From assembly GCA_024639325.1 (NCBI GenBank), contig JAHEIO010000011.1, positions 1-64,000 of the forward strand: DNA of 64,000 bases, in the 5' to 3' direction. The first letter of the stretch is position 1. Each line of letters opens with the position of its first letter. Shown here in pieces: positions 8,631-18,424 of this stretch. The notes beneath the pieces are model-generated. The model saw only the letters and a list, made by a program, of their open reading frames with translations. It was not told where the DNA came from and made no database searches. The translations under genes were made by a program, and so were the position numbers. This DNA is from Gammaproteobacteria bacterium (GTDB lineage: Bacteria; Pseudomonadota; Gammaproteobacteria; Arenicellales; JAANXG01).

Positions 8631-10028
8631 ATGACGAATTCGATCAAGGCAGAACCGATAAAAAACAACGAAGAAAACATTACCGACGGTGCCCACACGT
8701 ATACCCTGCGTGACAATGCGACGGGCAATACCTATGAGATTCCCGTACTGGACGGGACCGTGGGTCCAAGCGTTCTCGACGTCAGGAACCTGTACAAAGA
8801 TGTAGGCGTCTTCACCTACGATCCCGGATTTACCTCAACCGCCTCCTGCGCTTCCGGCATCACTTACATCGATGGTGACGCGGGCATTCTCCGGCATCGA
8901 GGTTACTCCATCTCCGATCTTGCGGAAAACAGCGACTACCTCGATGTCTGCTACCTGTTGTTTCACGGGGATCTGCCTTCGCCGGAAGAGAAAGAGGAGT
9001 TCGATCGCAGCATTACCAACCATACGCTGCTGCACGAACAACTCAAGCAGTTGTATCAGGGATTCAGGCGCGACGCCCACCCGATGGCCATCATGGTCGG
9101 GGTGGTCGGCGCCCTCTCGGCTTTCTATCACGACAGCACCGACATCTGGGACCCGCACCAGCGGATGATCGCATCGCACCGTCTGGTTGCCAAAATGCCG
9201 ACGATTGGCGCTTACGCCTACAAGTATTCATTAGGCCAGCCGTTCATCTCTCCCCGCAATAATCTGAGCTATGCCGAAAACCTGTTGAACATGATGTTCG
9301 GCTTGCCTACGCAGGAATATACCGTCAGCCCTGTTCTGGCGAAGGCAATGGACAAAATCCTAATCCTGCACGCCGACCACGAGCAGAATGCATCAACCTC
9401 CACGGTTCGACTCGCGGGATCGTCCCAAGCCAATCCATTCGCCTGCATTGCCGCCGGCATAGCGTCGTTGTGGGGCCCCGCACATGGCGGTGCGAACGAG
9501 GCCGTGTTGCAGATGCTTGGTGAGATCGCGGACAAGAAGAACGTTGCAAAATTCGTCAAGCGTGCACAGGATCCGGACGACAGCTACAGACTGATGGGAT
9601 TCGGCCATCGCGTCTACAAGAACTACGATCCAAGAGCGACGGTCATGCGCGAAACCTGTCACGAAGTCCTGAACGAATTGGGCATCGACGACCCGCTGCT
9701 AGAAATTGCCATGGCGCTCGAAAAAATAGCGCTCGAGGACGACTACTTCGTCAGTCGCAAACTTTACCCGAACGTCGACTTTTACTCCGGCATCATTCTG
9801 AAGGCCATGGGATTCCCACCGCACATGTTTACGGTAATTTTTGCGATCGCGCGGACGGTAGGTTGGATCGCCCACTGGAAGGAGATGATGTCCGAGCCCT
9901 CTGTAAAGATCGGACGACCCCGGCAGCTCTATACGGGCGAGGTCGAACGCCCCTTTACCAGCATTGACGTGCGCGAACACAAACAAAGCAAGGGCTGGTC
10001 CTGGTTGTGGGGCGGTTCGAGCAGCTAG
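8631..10028 (+). CDS. gltA: Citrate synthase (type II)
   Basis: Condenses oxaloacetate and acetyl-CoA to citrate in the TCA cycle. The 465-residue length is that of the hexameric type II enzymes. Catalytic residues are visible in [11 protein letters not shown] (His), [13 protein letters not shown] (His) and YPNVDFYSG (Asp). The N-terminal 120 residues hold the small domain of Gram-negative enzymes ([28 protein letters not shown]). ATG at 8631 follows a GGGAG ribosome site. It is a single gene, converging with bcp. Confidence 0.97.
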   Translation: MTNSIKAEPIKNNEENITDGAHTYTLRDNATGNTYEIPVLDGTVGPSVLDVRNLYKDVGVFTYDPGFTSTASCASGITYIDGDAGILRHRGYSISDLAENSDYLDVCYLLFHGDLPSPEEKEEFDRSITNHTLLHEQLKQLYQGFRRDAHPMAIMVGVVGALSAFYHDSTDIWDPHQRMIASHRLVAKMPTIGAYAYKYSLGQPFISPRNNLSYAENLLNMMFGLPTQEYTVSPVLAKAMDKILILHADHEQNASTSTVRLAGSSQANPFACIAAGIASLWGPAHGGANEAVLQMLGEIADKKNVAKFVKRAQDPDDSYRLMGFGHRVYKNYDPRATVMRETCHEVLNELGIDDPLLEIAMALEKIALEDDYFVSRKLYPNVDFYSGIILKAMGFPPHMFTVIFAIARTVGWIAHWKEMMSEPSVKIGRPRQLYTGEVERPFTSIDVREHKQSKGWSWLWGGSSS

Positions 10029-10062
10029 TGTGCGATATGCGGACTCACCCGCCAAGGGCAGC

Positions 10063-10081
10063 GGCTTCCTGACTAAGCCGG
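10063..10081. terminator. Stem-loop between convergent gltA and bcp
   Basis: A perfect 6-bp inverted repeat, CGGCTT and AAGCCG, with a 7-base loop, lies in the 72-bp gap where the two genes converge. It has no run of T on either side, so it is only a weak candidate for a shared terminator. Confidence 0.3.
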
Positions 10082-10100
10082 GGAGAAATTACAGGCCAGT

Positions 10101-10571
10101 TTATTCAGCCGATCGCAACAGTTCCAGTATCTTAGCAGGGTGATCGGCAGCCTTGGCTACTTTCTTCCAATGCTTTTTAACTTTACCGCTGGGATCCACC
10201 CAGACCGTGGAACGGATGACACCCACGGTCTTTTTGCCGTACATCATTTTTTCGCCATAGGCGGAATACTTGCTCATGACTTTTCTTTCCGGATCGCTCA
10301 GCAGCAAGAAGGGAAGACCAAATTTGTCGATGAACTTTCTGTGTGACGCCTCGTCGTCAGGAGATATACCAATTACAACCGTGCCGGTATTCTGAATATC
10401 CTTCCACAGGTCCCGGAATCCGCATGCCTCTTTCGTACAACCCGGCGTATCGTCTTTAGGATAGAAATAGACGATAACGTTCCTTCCCCTGAAGTCCTTT
10501 AGTGAAACCGCGTTACCACCGGGATCCTTCAACGTAAACGCCGGTGCGGATTTGCCTTCTTCAATTGCCAT
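10101..10571 (-). CDS. bcp: Peroxiredoxin Bcp (thiol peroxidase)
   Basis: Reduces hydrogen peroxide and organic hydroperoxides using thioredoxin. The catalytic segment YPKDDTPGCTKEACGFRD shows the peroxidatic Cys in PGCT and the resolving Cys five residues later, typical of the Bcp/PrxQ group. It has 156 residues from the ATG at 10571, which is preceded by a GAGGAG ribosome site; the frame is open upstream to 10655 but that part is not conserved. The protein is cytoplasmic, with no signal peptide. Confidence 0.95.
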   Translation of the reverse strand: MAIEEGKSAPAFTLKDPGGNAVSLKDFRGRNVIVYFYPKDDTPGCTKEACGFRDLWKDIQNTGTVVIGISPDDEASHRKFIDKFGLPFLLLSDPERKVMSKYSAYGEKMMYGKKTVGVIRSTVWVDPSGKVKKHWKKVAKAADHPAKILELLRSAE

Positions 10572-10694
10572 GTACACTCCTCGATATAAAGTTCTGCTGG
10601 AAAGGGTTGGGTTCAGGAATCCGGTATCTTGGCCGGCATGCAGACGAACAACCACGTGCTGGATTTTCTGAGCAATGCGAGGACCGAAGAGACG

Positions 10695-10883
10695 TCAGAA
10701 AAGACGTCCTTGTCCCATACTCTCGAAAAACTCGTTTTGCTTCGCAACCCATCCGGTTTGCAGGGATTGCCATTCTCGTTCCGTCATCTTGCCGGAAGGA
10801 AAATGCTCTTCGAGATCGCCCAGTTCGATCCCCGCCTTGAATGCATAGGCTCCCTCGTCGTACCAGTAGTTGTCGTTGCGCAT
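10695..10883 (-). CDS. Small hypothetical protein
   Basis: A 62-residue frame from an ATG at 10883, extendable to a TTG at 10928. The composition looks protein-like and amphipathic: MRNDNYWYDEGAYAFKAG, then an acidic helix and TEREWQSLQTGWVAKQNEFF. There is no membrane segment and no recognised family. No clear ribosome site precedes either start. It stands alone between bcp and the transglycosylase gene. It is kept because the frame has a natural residue profile that random frames here lack. Confidence 0.45.
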   Translation of the reverse strand: MRNDNYWYDEGAYAFKAGIELGDLEEHFPSGKMTEREWQSLQTGWVAKQNEFFESMGQGRLF

Positions 10884-11126
10884 GCGATTGGCAAACCGGG
10901 ATGTTGGACCCGTTACAGTATAGTGCAAGTATTTTTCGGGGCCAATTGGACACCGGCAAGACGAGGATAGCGCGGTTGTTCACATGTTTAACGGCGCTAT
11001 TTGAACAAGAAGTTTAACTTTCATTCACAAACTCCTGTCAATGTTGTGGTTTTGGTATTCCGTATGTTGATGACCGGGGAATCACGTAGTAAATATAAGC
11101 GCCAACCTAAATGACTTGATCGCCAA

Positions 11127-12935
11127 ATGACCAGATTCTCTCTGATGTTTATCCTGTGTACCCTGCAATCGGCCGTATTTGCCGGTGATGTGTCGATACC
11201 ACTGCGCCTGGGCACCGGGTATTTTCAGTACCTCGCAGTGAAGAAGATTTTCACCGACCCGAATCAAACTTTCGTAGCGTGGAACGACGGGACGGGATGC
11301 AATCATTTGGTCCTTTCCGATCCGGTGATTTCAAGCGATTCGTCGGGGATCCGGATGCGAATGAACGGCGAGGGTCGCGCAGGAACACCCATCGGAAATC
11401 TATGCGTACCCCTGGTGCCGTGGCAAGGCGAGATCGATGTCACCATGGCACCGTCAGTGGCAGCCGGGGGTAATGGTATCGAATTGAATGTGATCGATTC
11501 ACAAATCCGCAGTTCCCGTGGTAGGGCCGACACGGGGGGGGCAGTATGGAACTGGACCAAGCAATATGTTCATCCCCGCCTGGCGACGATGCGCATCGAT
11601 CTCTCCAGGCCTTTGATGGACCTACACTCCGCGGCTCGAATGCTTTTCCCCCACAGCGACGCGGGGCCGGTCGACGACATACTCGCCTCACTGTTGATAT
11701 CCGACGTATCCACAGACACCGAAGGTATGTCGTTGCTGCTTAAAATGGCGATCGACGCGGAAAATCAGCCGCCGCGGTACGAACAGCCGGTCCTGTCTGC
11801 GTCGGAAATGGCGAGGGTCGACGAAGTCCTGGTGAGCTGGGATGTGTTCGTTACGCTGGCGGCGAAACAAACCGCCCTGCGTACTTCCGATAAAGCGTTA
11901 CGAGATGACTTGTTGGCCGTGCTGCTGAATGCTCGCCATGAAATAGTCCGGGCCCTCGAGACGGTGATGCCGGGTTCTGAGGATCCGGTGCGAGGGCTTT
12001 TTCTGGACACCTGGTCCGAGCTGGCGCCCCTGATAAGAAAAATAAGCAGCAGCATCCCAGACGACACGGCGCTCGACTATATCGCCTTCGTTGGGGCGCT
12101 GGATGCTTTGCGGGCAATCGACGCGGCAGGCCCGGGGTTCAACGTGGACATTTCCATAAACGGGCTCAGGGGGCTCGCCCGTCTCATTGCCCCTCCGGGT
12201 CCGACGGATCCGCTTCTCTTTGATGATGAGGTCGATCCCGCGCTGCGCGATCTATTCGACTTCGGGCTGCCCGTCGAGCTTCACGGGACACGATTTCCAA
12301 CCAGTAGCGGTTGGCTAATAAGCAGCGCATGGGCACAGAATTCGTCGGACAGCGGCACGCTTATCGATCTCGACAAGTGGATACCCACTAAAGACAACAT
12401 TCATGAGTATCTGCTTCGCGTGCGCCAGTTGTTGGAAGGCGTGGGGGACAAGGTCCTTAGTGACAGGGAACTGGATAGGCCCTATAGGGATATTTTTCAC
12501 CCGATGCTGCTTGCGTCCGCCTGGCAGGAAACGTGCTGGCGCCAGTTCATAGTCGAGGACGGGAAGCAAAAACCGATCAAGTCCAATGTCGGCGCGGTCG
12601 GCATCATGCAGGTTTCACCAAGAGTCTGGCGAGGCTTCTACCATCCGAAGCCGCTGACCTGGAACATTTCTTACAACGCAACCGCCGGCGCGGAGATTTT
12701 GCATCATTATCTGGTGCACTACGCGATCAGAAAAATAGAACACAAGCGATCGAACGATGTGCAGAACCTGGCTCGCGCCACCTACTCGGCGTACCACGGC
12801 GGGCCGAGGCACCTGACGAGATACCAGAAAAAAAACACGTCACCCGAGTTGAAACGGATCGACGAGTCATTCTGGAGGAAGTACGAGACCATACGAGCAG
12901 GCAATTCCCTCGCTGTCCAGCAGTGCTATAACTGA
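11127..12935 (+). CDS. Secreted lytic transglycosylase with long N-terminal region
   Basis: A 602-residue exported protein. A signal peptide covers about residues 1-19 (ending VFAG). The C-terminal 160 residues form a lysozyme-like SLT domain: the catalytic Glu is in ASAWQETCW near residue 467, followed by NVGAVGIMQVSPRVW, a SYNATAGAEILHHYL helix and ATYSAYHGGP. Such enzymes cleave the MurNAc-GlcNAc bond of peptidoglycan. The roughly 430 residues ahead of the domain match no family I recognise. It is a single gene, with no flagellar or secretion genes nearby to suggest a dedicated role. Confidence 0.85.
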   Translation: MTRFSLMFILCTLQSAVFAGDVSIPLRLGTGYFQYLAVKKIFTDPNQTFVAWNDGTGCNHLVLSDPVISSDSSGIRMRMNGEGRAGTPIGNLCVPLVPWQGEIDVTMAPSVAAGGNGIELNVIDSQIRSSRGRADTGGAVWNWTKQYVHPRLATMRIDLSRPLMDLHSAARMLFPHSDAGPVDDILASLLISDVSTDTEGMSLLLKMAIDAENQPPRYEQPVLSASEMARVDEVLVSWDVFVTLAAKQTALRTSDKALRDDLLAVLLNARHEIVRALETVMPGSEDPVRGLFLDTWSELAPLIRKISSSIPDDTALDYIAFVGALDALRAIDAAGPGFNVDISINGLRGLARLIAPPGPTDPLLFDDEVDPALRDLFDFGLPVELHGTRFPTSSGWLISSAWAQNSSDSGTLIDLDKWIPTKDNIHEYLLRVRQLLEGVGDKVLSDRELDRPYRDIFHPMLLASAWQETCWRQFIVEDGKQKPIKSNVGAVGIMQVSPRVWRGFYHPKPLTWNISYNATAGAEILHHYLVHYAIRKIEHKRSNDVQNLARATYSAYHGGPRHLTRYQKKNTSPELKRIDESFWRKYETIRAGNSLAVQQCYN

Positions 12936-12998
12936 ACTGCGATTCCAAGGGTGCAGTCCGCGAAACCGCCGATCTATTGCGTCATTGTGATGAGCACG

Positions 12999-13025
12999 GC
13001 CAATCTGGTGCAAACTGCGGGTTAG
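12999..13025 (-). repeat. Degenerate end of palindromic MITE-like repeat
   Basis: A 27-bp stretch with the core TCTGGTGCAAACTGCGGGTTAG matches, with few differences, the terminal repeat of the element near 38.2 kb and of the copy near 45.4 kb. Only this end is convincing here; the sequence upstream of it is too diverged to call a full copy. Confidence 0.45.
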
Positions 13026-13047
13026 TCGAGAGGATTGTGAGTCGGAT

Positions 13048-13536
13048 CTACTGAGGATAGCGCCTGAATGCCTGGTACAGCGCAATCACCGCAATCACCA
13101 CGTAAGCTACCAGCGTCCAGCCTGGGATCGAAAGCCCCATAAATTGCCACGCCACCTCCGCACACTCACCCGATCCTTTGAATACCATCTCAAAAACCTG
13201 GCCGAGCGGAAAGACGCGAAGCATATAATCCAGCCCCGGGCCGCACTCAGGGACCAGCTCCGGCGGCAGGTTTTGCAGCCACACATGGCGCGCCGCCACA
13301 GCGGCGCCCGCAGCCGCAAGGATAGCGCCGGCGATTCCGTATACTTTGTTTCCCCAACCATCGGGATTGTGGAAAAAGGCAACCAGGCAGAGCGCTCCGA
13401 TCAGCACAAAAGATATTCTCTGGACGATGCAGAGCGGACACGGTTCCAACTCCATCACGTACTGAAAGTAAAGAGCCGTGGCCATGAGAATGGTGCAGCC
13501 GATAAATCCAATCAGGTAAATGATTCTGTGATTCAT
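13048..13536 (-). CDS. dsbB: Disulfide bond formation protein B
   Basis: Inner-membrane quinone reductase that reoxidises DsbA. It has 162 residues with four membrane helices. The first periplasmic redox pair is CPLC near residue 33 (EPCPLCIVQR). The second loop holds Cys residues in PECGPG and SGECAEV, as in E. coli DsbB. ATG at 13536. No dsbA is adjacent. Confidence 0.93.
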   Translation of the reverse strand: MNHRIIYLIGFIGCTILMATALYFQYVMELEPCPLCIVQRISFVLIGALCLVAFFHNPDGWGNKVYGIAGAILAAAGAAVAARHVWLQNLPPELVPECGPGLDYMLRVFPLGQVFEMVFKGSGECAEVAWQFMGLSIPGWTLVAYVVIAVIALYQAFRRYPQ

Positions 13537-13654
13537 ATTAAAAAATTCGAGCGATACGCTGTGTCCTGGAGTATATACAGATTGTAGCTCAAGACTTGGC
13601 AGGGGCTTTCACCGTTCACCCGGCCAGCGGATATCTCCCCAACCCCCGCTCGAT

Positions 13655-13675
13655 CGCGGCGGGGGCGCCGCTCCC
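13655..13675 (+). repeat. Half copy of REP-like GC-rich palindrome
   Basis: CGCGGCGGGGGCGCCGCTCCC matches the left arm of the palindromic elements at 20.1 and 30.2 kb. The right arm is missing. It lies in the 281-bp gap between dsbB and the alanyl-tRNA editing gene, which otherwise holds nothing recognised. Confidence 0.5.
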
Positions 13676-13817
13676 AAAAATACTTTTTTTGCCTCGCACA
13701 ACCGAGTCGTTACCCGTAATATTCGGAAGGTTCGCCTGCAGCCGATTTTAATCCGGTAAATCGCTGGATCCGGCGTTCCCTGATATACTTTTCGGATTGA
13801 ATACCCTGGCAAGAGCA

Positions 13818-14552
13818 ATGACCATCGAATTGTTTCGAGATGACAGCTACCTAAAGTCGTGTGACGCCATCGTAACCGCGGTCGACGAAAATGGGATAAT
13901 TCTGGACAGGACCGTGTTCTACCCGATGGGAGGGGGTCAGCCCGGAGATATTGGCTGCCTGATTTTGGAGAATGGTGAACGAGTCCAGATCATCGATACT
14001 CAAAAAGTAGAGGCTGACATTCATCATATTGCGGCGGATGCTGCGCCTTTACCCGCCGCAGGAGACAAAGTGCGTGCCGAAATCGACTGGGACCGCCGCC
14101 ACAGACTGATGCGCATGCACACCTGCATGCATCTGTTGTGCTCCATCATCCCGCTTGGAGTGACCGGGGGCTCGATCCGCGACGGCAGCGCCCGGCTCGA
14201 TTTCGACGCTCCAGACCCTCTCGACAAGATCGAGGTTACCGAAAAATTGAACGAACTGATCGAACAGAAGCATGACGTTGAAACCCGCTGGATATCGGAC
14301 CAGGAACTCGATGCGCAGCCTGACCTCGTCCGAACCATGTCTGTCGAACCGCCGCGGGAGGGCGGCCGTGTCCGGCTGGTCGATGTCAAAGGGGTCGATC
14401 TTCAGCCCTGCGGCGGCACCCATGTTAAAAACATCGGCGAAATCGGCAGAATGCGCGTGAAGAAAATAGAAAAAAAAGGCAAACACAACCGCCGCATAAA
14501 CGTTGTATTCGAAGATGAAAATACCCAGGTTCCCGTCCGGAAAGCAGACTGA
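13818..14552 (+). CDS. Alanyl-tRNA editing protein (AlaX type)
   Basis: A trans-editing hydrolase that removes Ser or Gly from mischarged tRNA-Ala, related to the editing domain of AlaRS. It has 244 residues, the medium AlaX size. Zinc ligands are visible in MHTCMHLL (the HxxxH pair) and in QPCGGTHVKN (Cys and His). The N-terminal half has the TVFYPMGGGQPGD glycine motif characteristic of AlaX-M. The ATG at 13818 is the usual family start; the frame is open 21 bp further up from a TTG. It converges with the acyl-CoA ligase gene. Confidence 0.93.
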   Translation: MTIELFRDDSYLKSCDAIVTAVDENGIILDRTVFYPMGGGQPGDIGCLILENGERVQIIDTQKVEADIHHIAADAAPLPAAGDKVRAEIDWDRRHRLMRMHTCMHLLCSIIPLGVTGGSIRDGSARLDFDAPDPLDKIEVTEKLNELIEQKHDVETRWISDQELDAQPDLVRTMSVEPPREGGRVRLVDVKGVDLQPCGGTHVKNIGEIGRMRVKKIEKKGKHNRRINVVFEDENTQVPVRKAD

Positions 14553-14628
14553 TTACTCGGACAGGCAACCGGCACGCACAAACCACCCGTACCCGCAGCG
14601 CAATGCATCATGTCGTTGGCACTCCCGG

Positions 14629-16260
14629 TCACAAATTCCCCGCCTTTTCGCGCAGTACAAATTTCTGGATCTTGCCCGTCGACGTTTTGGGCAGCTCTCC
14701 GAATATTATCGTCCGGGGAACCTTGTAATTAGCCATGTTCCGCCGGCAGTACTCGATGATTTCATCCTCGCTCAAGTGTTCGATTCCCGGTCGCAGCGTC
14801 ACGAAGGCACAAGGTGTTTCGCCCCACTTCTCGTCGGGCCGGGAAACCACCGCCGCTTCCATGACATCCGGGTGGCGATACAAAACCTCCTCGACTTCCA
14901 GGCTGGAAATGTTTTCACCCCCGGAGATGATGATGTCCTTGGAGCGGTCTTTGACCTCCGCATATCCGTCCGGGTGCATGACGCCGAGATCGCCCGTATG
15001 GAACCAGCCGCCGGCAAGCGCCGCCTGCGTTGCGTCAGAATTTTTCAGATAGCCCTTCATCACCGTATTACCGCGCATCATCAGCTCACCGATGGTCTCT
15101 CCGTCCGCTGGAACGGGCTCGAGGCTTTCAGGATGGGCCACCATCAGATCGTCGAGGGTTGGGTAGGTCACGCCCTGTCTCGACATTTTCCAGGCGCGCT
15201 GATCCGGAGGCAGGTTGTCCCAATCCGGTTGCGTAGCGCACAGCGTAGCCGGGCCATAGCTCTCGGTCAGCCCATACAGGTGCAGGACCCGGAATCCCAT
15301 TCGCTCCATGGAAGCGATAATCGCGCTGGGCGGAGCCGCCCCGCCCGTGGCCACCTCCACGAGTTGGCTGAAGCTCTTCCTGGATTCCTGCGGAGCATGG
15401 ACCAGCATGTTCAGCACGATTGGTGCGCCGCACATGTGCGTGACGCGGTGCCGATCTATTAGGTCAAAGATCATCGCCGGGTCTACAGCGCGCAGGCATA
15501 CATGGGTCCCGCCCACTGCGGTGACGCCCCAGGTAAATGTCCAGCCGTTGCAGTGAAACATGGGCAATGTCCACAGGTAAACCGATTTGTCATTGAGGCC
15601 AAATACGAGGGCATTTCCGAGGGCGTTGAGAAACGCACCGCGGTGATGATAGACGACCCCCTTCGGATTGCCGGTGGTGCCCGAGGTGTAATTCAGCGTG
15701 ATGCCCTGCCACTCGTCTTTCGGCGCCCGCCATTCGCATGCGGGATCGCCTTCCTCTAAAAATGCTTCGTAGTCCCCGTCGCCAATCAACTCTCCGCCGG
15801 CGGCAAGCGGATCATCTATATCAATGACGGTGATGCCCCTGCCCAGATTGTCGATCGCCTTGCGGACGACCGGAGAGTACTCCCGGTCGGTCAGCAGCAT
15901 CTTTGCTTCGCAGTGATTCAATATGAAACCGATAGTGTCCGCATCAAGACGGTAATTGAGTGCATTCAGCACCGCCCCCGCCATCGGCACCCCGTAGTGT
16001 GCCTCTAGCATCGCCGGCGCGTTGGGCGACATGATGGACACCGTATCACCGCTTCCGATACCATGCGCTTCGAGCGCACTGGCCAGCCGTCGGCACCGAT
16101 CGTAAAGCGCGGAGTAACTGCGAGTCATATTGCCGTGAATGATCGCGGGTTTGTCCGGATAAACCCGAGCCGATCGAGCCAGGTAGGTCAGCGGCGTAAG
16201 CGGTCTGTAGTTGGCGGGATTGGGTTCAAGACCCTGCTCGTAGATGTCGACATAACTCAC
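14629..16260 (-). CDS. Acyl-CoA synthetase (AMP-dependent ligase)
   Basis: A 543-residue member of the ANL superfamily that activates a carboxylic acid with ATP and CoA. Motifs run in order: YTSGTTGNPKGVVYHHRG (P-loop, near residue 190), GLTESYGPAT, FHTGDLGVMHPDGY, KDIIISGGENIS and the C-terminal catalytic Lys region KTSTGKIQKFVLR. It most resembles medium/long-chain acyl-CoA ligases and the DmdB-type methylmercaptopropionyl-CoA ligases. The acid substrate cannot be told. The start is a GTG at 16260 with a GGGGA ribosome site. It diverges from a Rieske oxygenase gene across a 143-bp gap. Confidence 0.9.
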   Translation of the reverse strand: MSYVDIYEQGLEPNPANYRPLTPLTYLARSARVYPDKPAIIHGNMTRSYSALYDRCRRLASALEAHGIGSGDTVSIMSPNAPAMLEAHYGVPMAGAVLNALNYRLDADTIGFILNHCEAKMLLTDREYSPVVRKAIDNLGRGITVIDIDDPLAAGGELIGDGDYEAFLEEGDPACEWRAPKDEWQGITLNYTSGTTGNPKGVVYHHRGAFLNALGNALVFGLNDKSVYLWTLPMFHCNGWTFTWGVTAVGGTHVCLRAVDPAMIFDLIDRHRVTHMCGAPIVLNMLVHAPQESRKSFSQLVEVATGGAAPPSAIIASMERMGFRVLHLYGLTESYGPATLCATQPDWDNLPPDQRAWKMSRQGVTYPTLDDLMVAHPESLEPVPADGETIGELMMRGNTVMKGYLKNSDATQAALAGGWFHTGDLGVMHPDGYAEVKDRSKDIIISGGENISSLEVEEVLYRHPDVMEAAVVSRPDEKWGETPCAFVTLRPGIEHLSEDEIIEYCRRNMANYKVPRTIIFGELPKTSTGKIQKFVLREKAGNL

Positions 16261-16403
16261 GGTCTGGTCCCCGTAGTATTGGTGTTGGTCATACTGGAAA
16301 TTCGTAGTGGGCCAGATGATAACCGAGAATTGTCACCGATGCGTGTTTCGACATAATGCGCGCCGCGTTGGGACAATAATCAGCGAACATCGAGGGTGTT
16401 GAT

Positions 16404-17519
16404 ATGGTTCTTTCGTTGCTAGACATTGCCGGTGCAGAATCACTGCGGGCTTTTTCTCGGGATGCACCGGTCGCACACGGCCTGCCGGGCTTTGCCTACA
16501 CCTGTCCGGACTACTGGCATCTCGAAGCTGAAACTCTGTTTGGAAATAACTGGGTGTTCGCCGGCTTCGCGCACGAACTGCCCAAGCCGGGCGACGTCGT
16601 GCCACTGACCATAGGTCGAAGGCCGGTATTCCTTGTACGTAACAAGGAGCGCGAAATAAAGGCTTTTCACAATGCCTGCCGTCATCGCTGCCTGAAACTC
16701 GTTGTCGAGGCCGGCAACGTAGGGCCTCGCCTGCGATGCCCCTATCACTCGTGGGTGTATGCCCTGAACGGCGAGCTTCGATCAACACCCCACCTGGGTG
16801 GTCCCGGTCATCACGGCGCACCGGGGTTTGATGCCGCGGATCACGGACTGATCCCCGTAAACTGCATCGTCTGGCACGACTGGATATTCGTCAATCTGGG
16901 CCGGGAACCCGGTGATTTCGACATAGACGCCTCGCCGCTCCAGAATCGGCTATCCGGAGTGGACCTCGGCAAGATCACCCCGGTGGCAACACTTGATTTT
17001 GGGGAGGTCCGCGCCAACTGGAAACTGCTCATGGAAAACTTCATCGAGCCGTATCATGTCCAGTTCGTCCATTCGATAACCACGGATCAACCCCTGACCG
17101 ACCACTCCACGATTATTGACGGCAAGTGCCTGGGCAGCGCTGTGGACATCTCCCGCCCGGTGCGCAAGGAAACAAACACGCTCGCCGTCAATTCCCAATA
17201 CCTGACCTTGTTTCCCAATTTCATTATTGGTCGCTACTATCCAGATCAGATCGGAGTCCACCTCAATGTGCCCATTGATGTCGATCGCACTGTGCAGAAG
17301 CGGGTGATATATATCACCGATGGTAAAGACAGAACCGATGAAGAAATCGAACGATTGAAGGAACTGTGGCACAAGGTTCACAAGGAAGATCACGCCATGT
17401 GCGAGCGAATGCAGCTGGGTAAGGCATCGCGTGTTGCCGAGACCGGCGGCGTGCTTTCACCTCACTGGGAAGACAGCGTCAGGCGCTTTCAGGAACTGGC
17501 GCTCGCGGCGGTGCGTTGA
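16404..17519 (+). CDS. Rieske non-heme iron oxygenase, alpha subunit
   Basis: A 371-residue oxygenase. The Rieske [2Fe-2S] ligands are in CRHRCL and CPYHSW about 18 residues apart. The mononuclear iron site is in MENFIEPYHVQFVH: two His plus an upstream acidic residue. Here Glu replaces the bridging Asp of classical ring dioxygenases, as in the N-demethylase/carnitine oxygenase (CntA, GbcA) branch. This suggests a small quaternary or N-methylated substrate rather than an aromatic ring, which is inference. No reductase gene is nearby. ATG at 16404 has a GAGGGTG ribosome site. Confidence 0.88.
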   Translation: MVLSLLDIAGAESLRAFSRDAPVAHGLPGFAYTCPDYWHLEAETLFGNNWVFAGFAHELPKPGDVVPLTIGRRPVFLVRNKEREIKAFHNACRHRCLKLVVEAGNVGPRLRCPYHSWVYALNGELRSTPHLGGPGHHGAPGFDAADHGLIPVNCIVWHDWIFVNLGREPGDFDIDASPLQNRLSGVDLGKITPVATLDFGEVRANWKLLMENFIEPYHVQFVHSITTDQPLTDHSTIIDGKCLGSAVDISRPVRKETNTLAVNSQYLTLFPNFIIGRYYPDQIGVHLNVPIDVDRTVQKRVIYITDGKDRTDEEIERLKELWHKVHKEDHAMCERMQLGKASRVAETGGVLSPHWEDSVRRFQELALAAVR

Positions 17520-17540
17520 TTCGGGGCATCCGGCGCCGCC

Positions 17541-18320
17541 TCAGCCCGGCTTGGTACCCCGGAAATAACCTGAACGGAGTTCTCCGCTTTGCAGCACGCG
17601 CACCATTGCGCTCCAGTCCTTCAGGAAGTGGTCGCGCGACTGAGCCCCCACCAGATCCGTGATCTGATCGTATAGCGGCTCGTTCATCCGCTCATATTCG
17701 CGTTTCGCTTCAGCGGCGTACCAGTCAGATGCATCCCGGGTGGCCACCTCTAAAAATCCGCATTCGGCGAGCGCTTTTTCATAGCTCTCCAGGGTGTCCA
17801 GATAGAATGTCAGCTCTTCGAGCCGGATCCACTCGTACATGGCGGGGCTAAGCGGGCCGGGGCCCTTGAGCCAGTCATATGCGGTAAATATACCGCGCGG
17901 TTTCAACACGCGAAGCACGTCGCTGAACAACGCCGGTTTGTCTTCTATATGGATAATTACCCCGCTGCTGTAGACGATATCGATGCCGCCGTCATCGATC
18001 ATCAGCGGCCCGGGCTTGACCAGCCTGAACTCCACACGGTCATCGAGACCGGCCTCGGACGCGTACTTTCTGGCGCGATCGACCAGCGGTGCCTCAATTT
18101 CCAAACCAATAACGCGGGCGCCGTACTGTCCCGCCAGCACCAAAGCGCCTCCTCCCGTGCCCGAGCCTATTTCGAGCACCGTACGGTCGGTGAGATCGAT
18201 CCCTTCTACGATGCGGTGAACATTGCCTTCCCCGCCGGGTGCCATAAATCCGCGCCCCCACACCAGTTCCAGCATGGCCGTTACATTTTCATTGTATTCA
18301 TTTACGTGAACATCGGTCAT
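17541..18320 (-). CDS. SAM-dependent methyltransferase, phosphoethanolamine N-methyltransferase-like
   Basis: A 259-residue class I methyltransferase. Motif I is VLEIGSGTGGGALVLA, motif II region GLEIE, and the post-motif IVYSSGVIIHIEDKPALF is close to the IHIQDKP segment of plant and nematode phosphoethanolamine methyltransferases. A YDW...Y...L...GF...D.SD.Y pattern follows and the C-terminus resembles the same group. Product and substrate are inferred; other small-molecule N-methyltransferases are possible. The ATG at 18320 has a GGGATCAGG ribosome region; the frame is open to 18425 but that stretch overlaps the divergent promoter. It converges with the Rieske gene. Confidence 0.82.
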   Translation of the reverse strand: MTDVHVNEYNENVTAMLELVWGRGFMAPGGEGNVHRIVEGIDLTDRTVLEIGSGTGGGALVLAGQYGARVIGLEIEAPLVDRARKYASEAGLDDRVEFRLVKPGPLMIDDGGIDIVYSSGVIIHIEDKPALFSDVLRVLKPRGIFTAYDWLKGPGPLSPAMYEWIRLEELTFYLDTLESYEKALAECGFLEVATRDASDWYAAEAKREYERMNEPLYDQITDLVGAQSRDHFLKDWSAMVRVLQSGELRSGYFRGTKPG

Positions 18321-18424
18321 GACCTGATCCCGTCTATTGGCCCTGTTGCCGCCCGGTACTGCCCAAATTATCCACACGCTTCTTGTACGCGACAAAACGG
18401 GTTTGAATAAGGAATAATACAACA

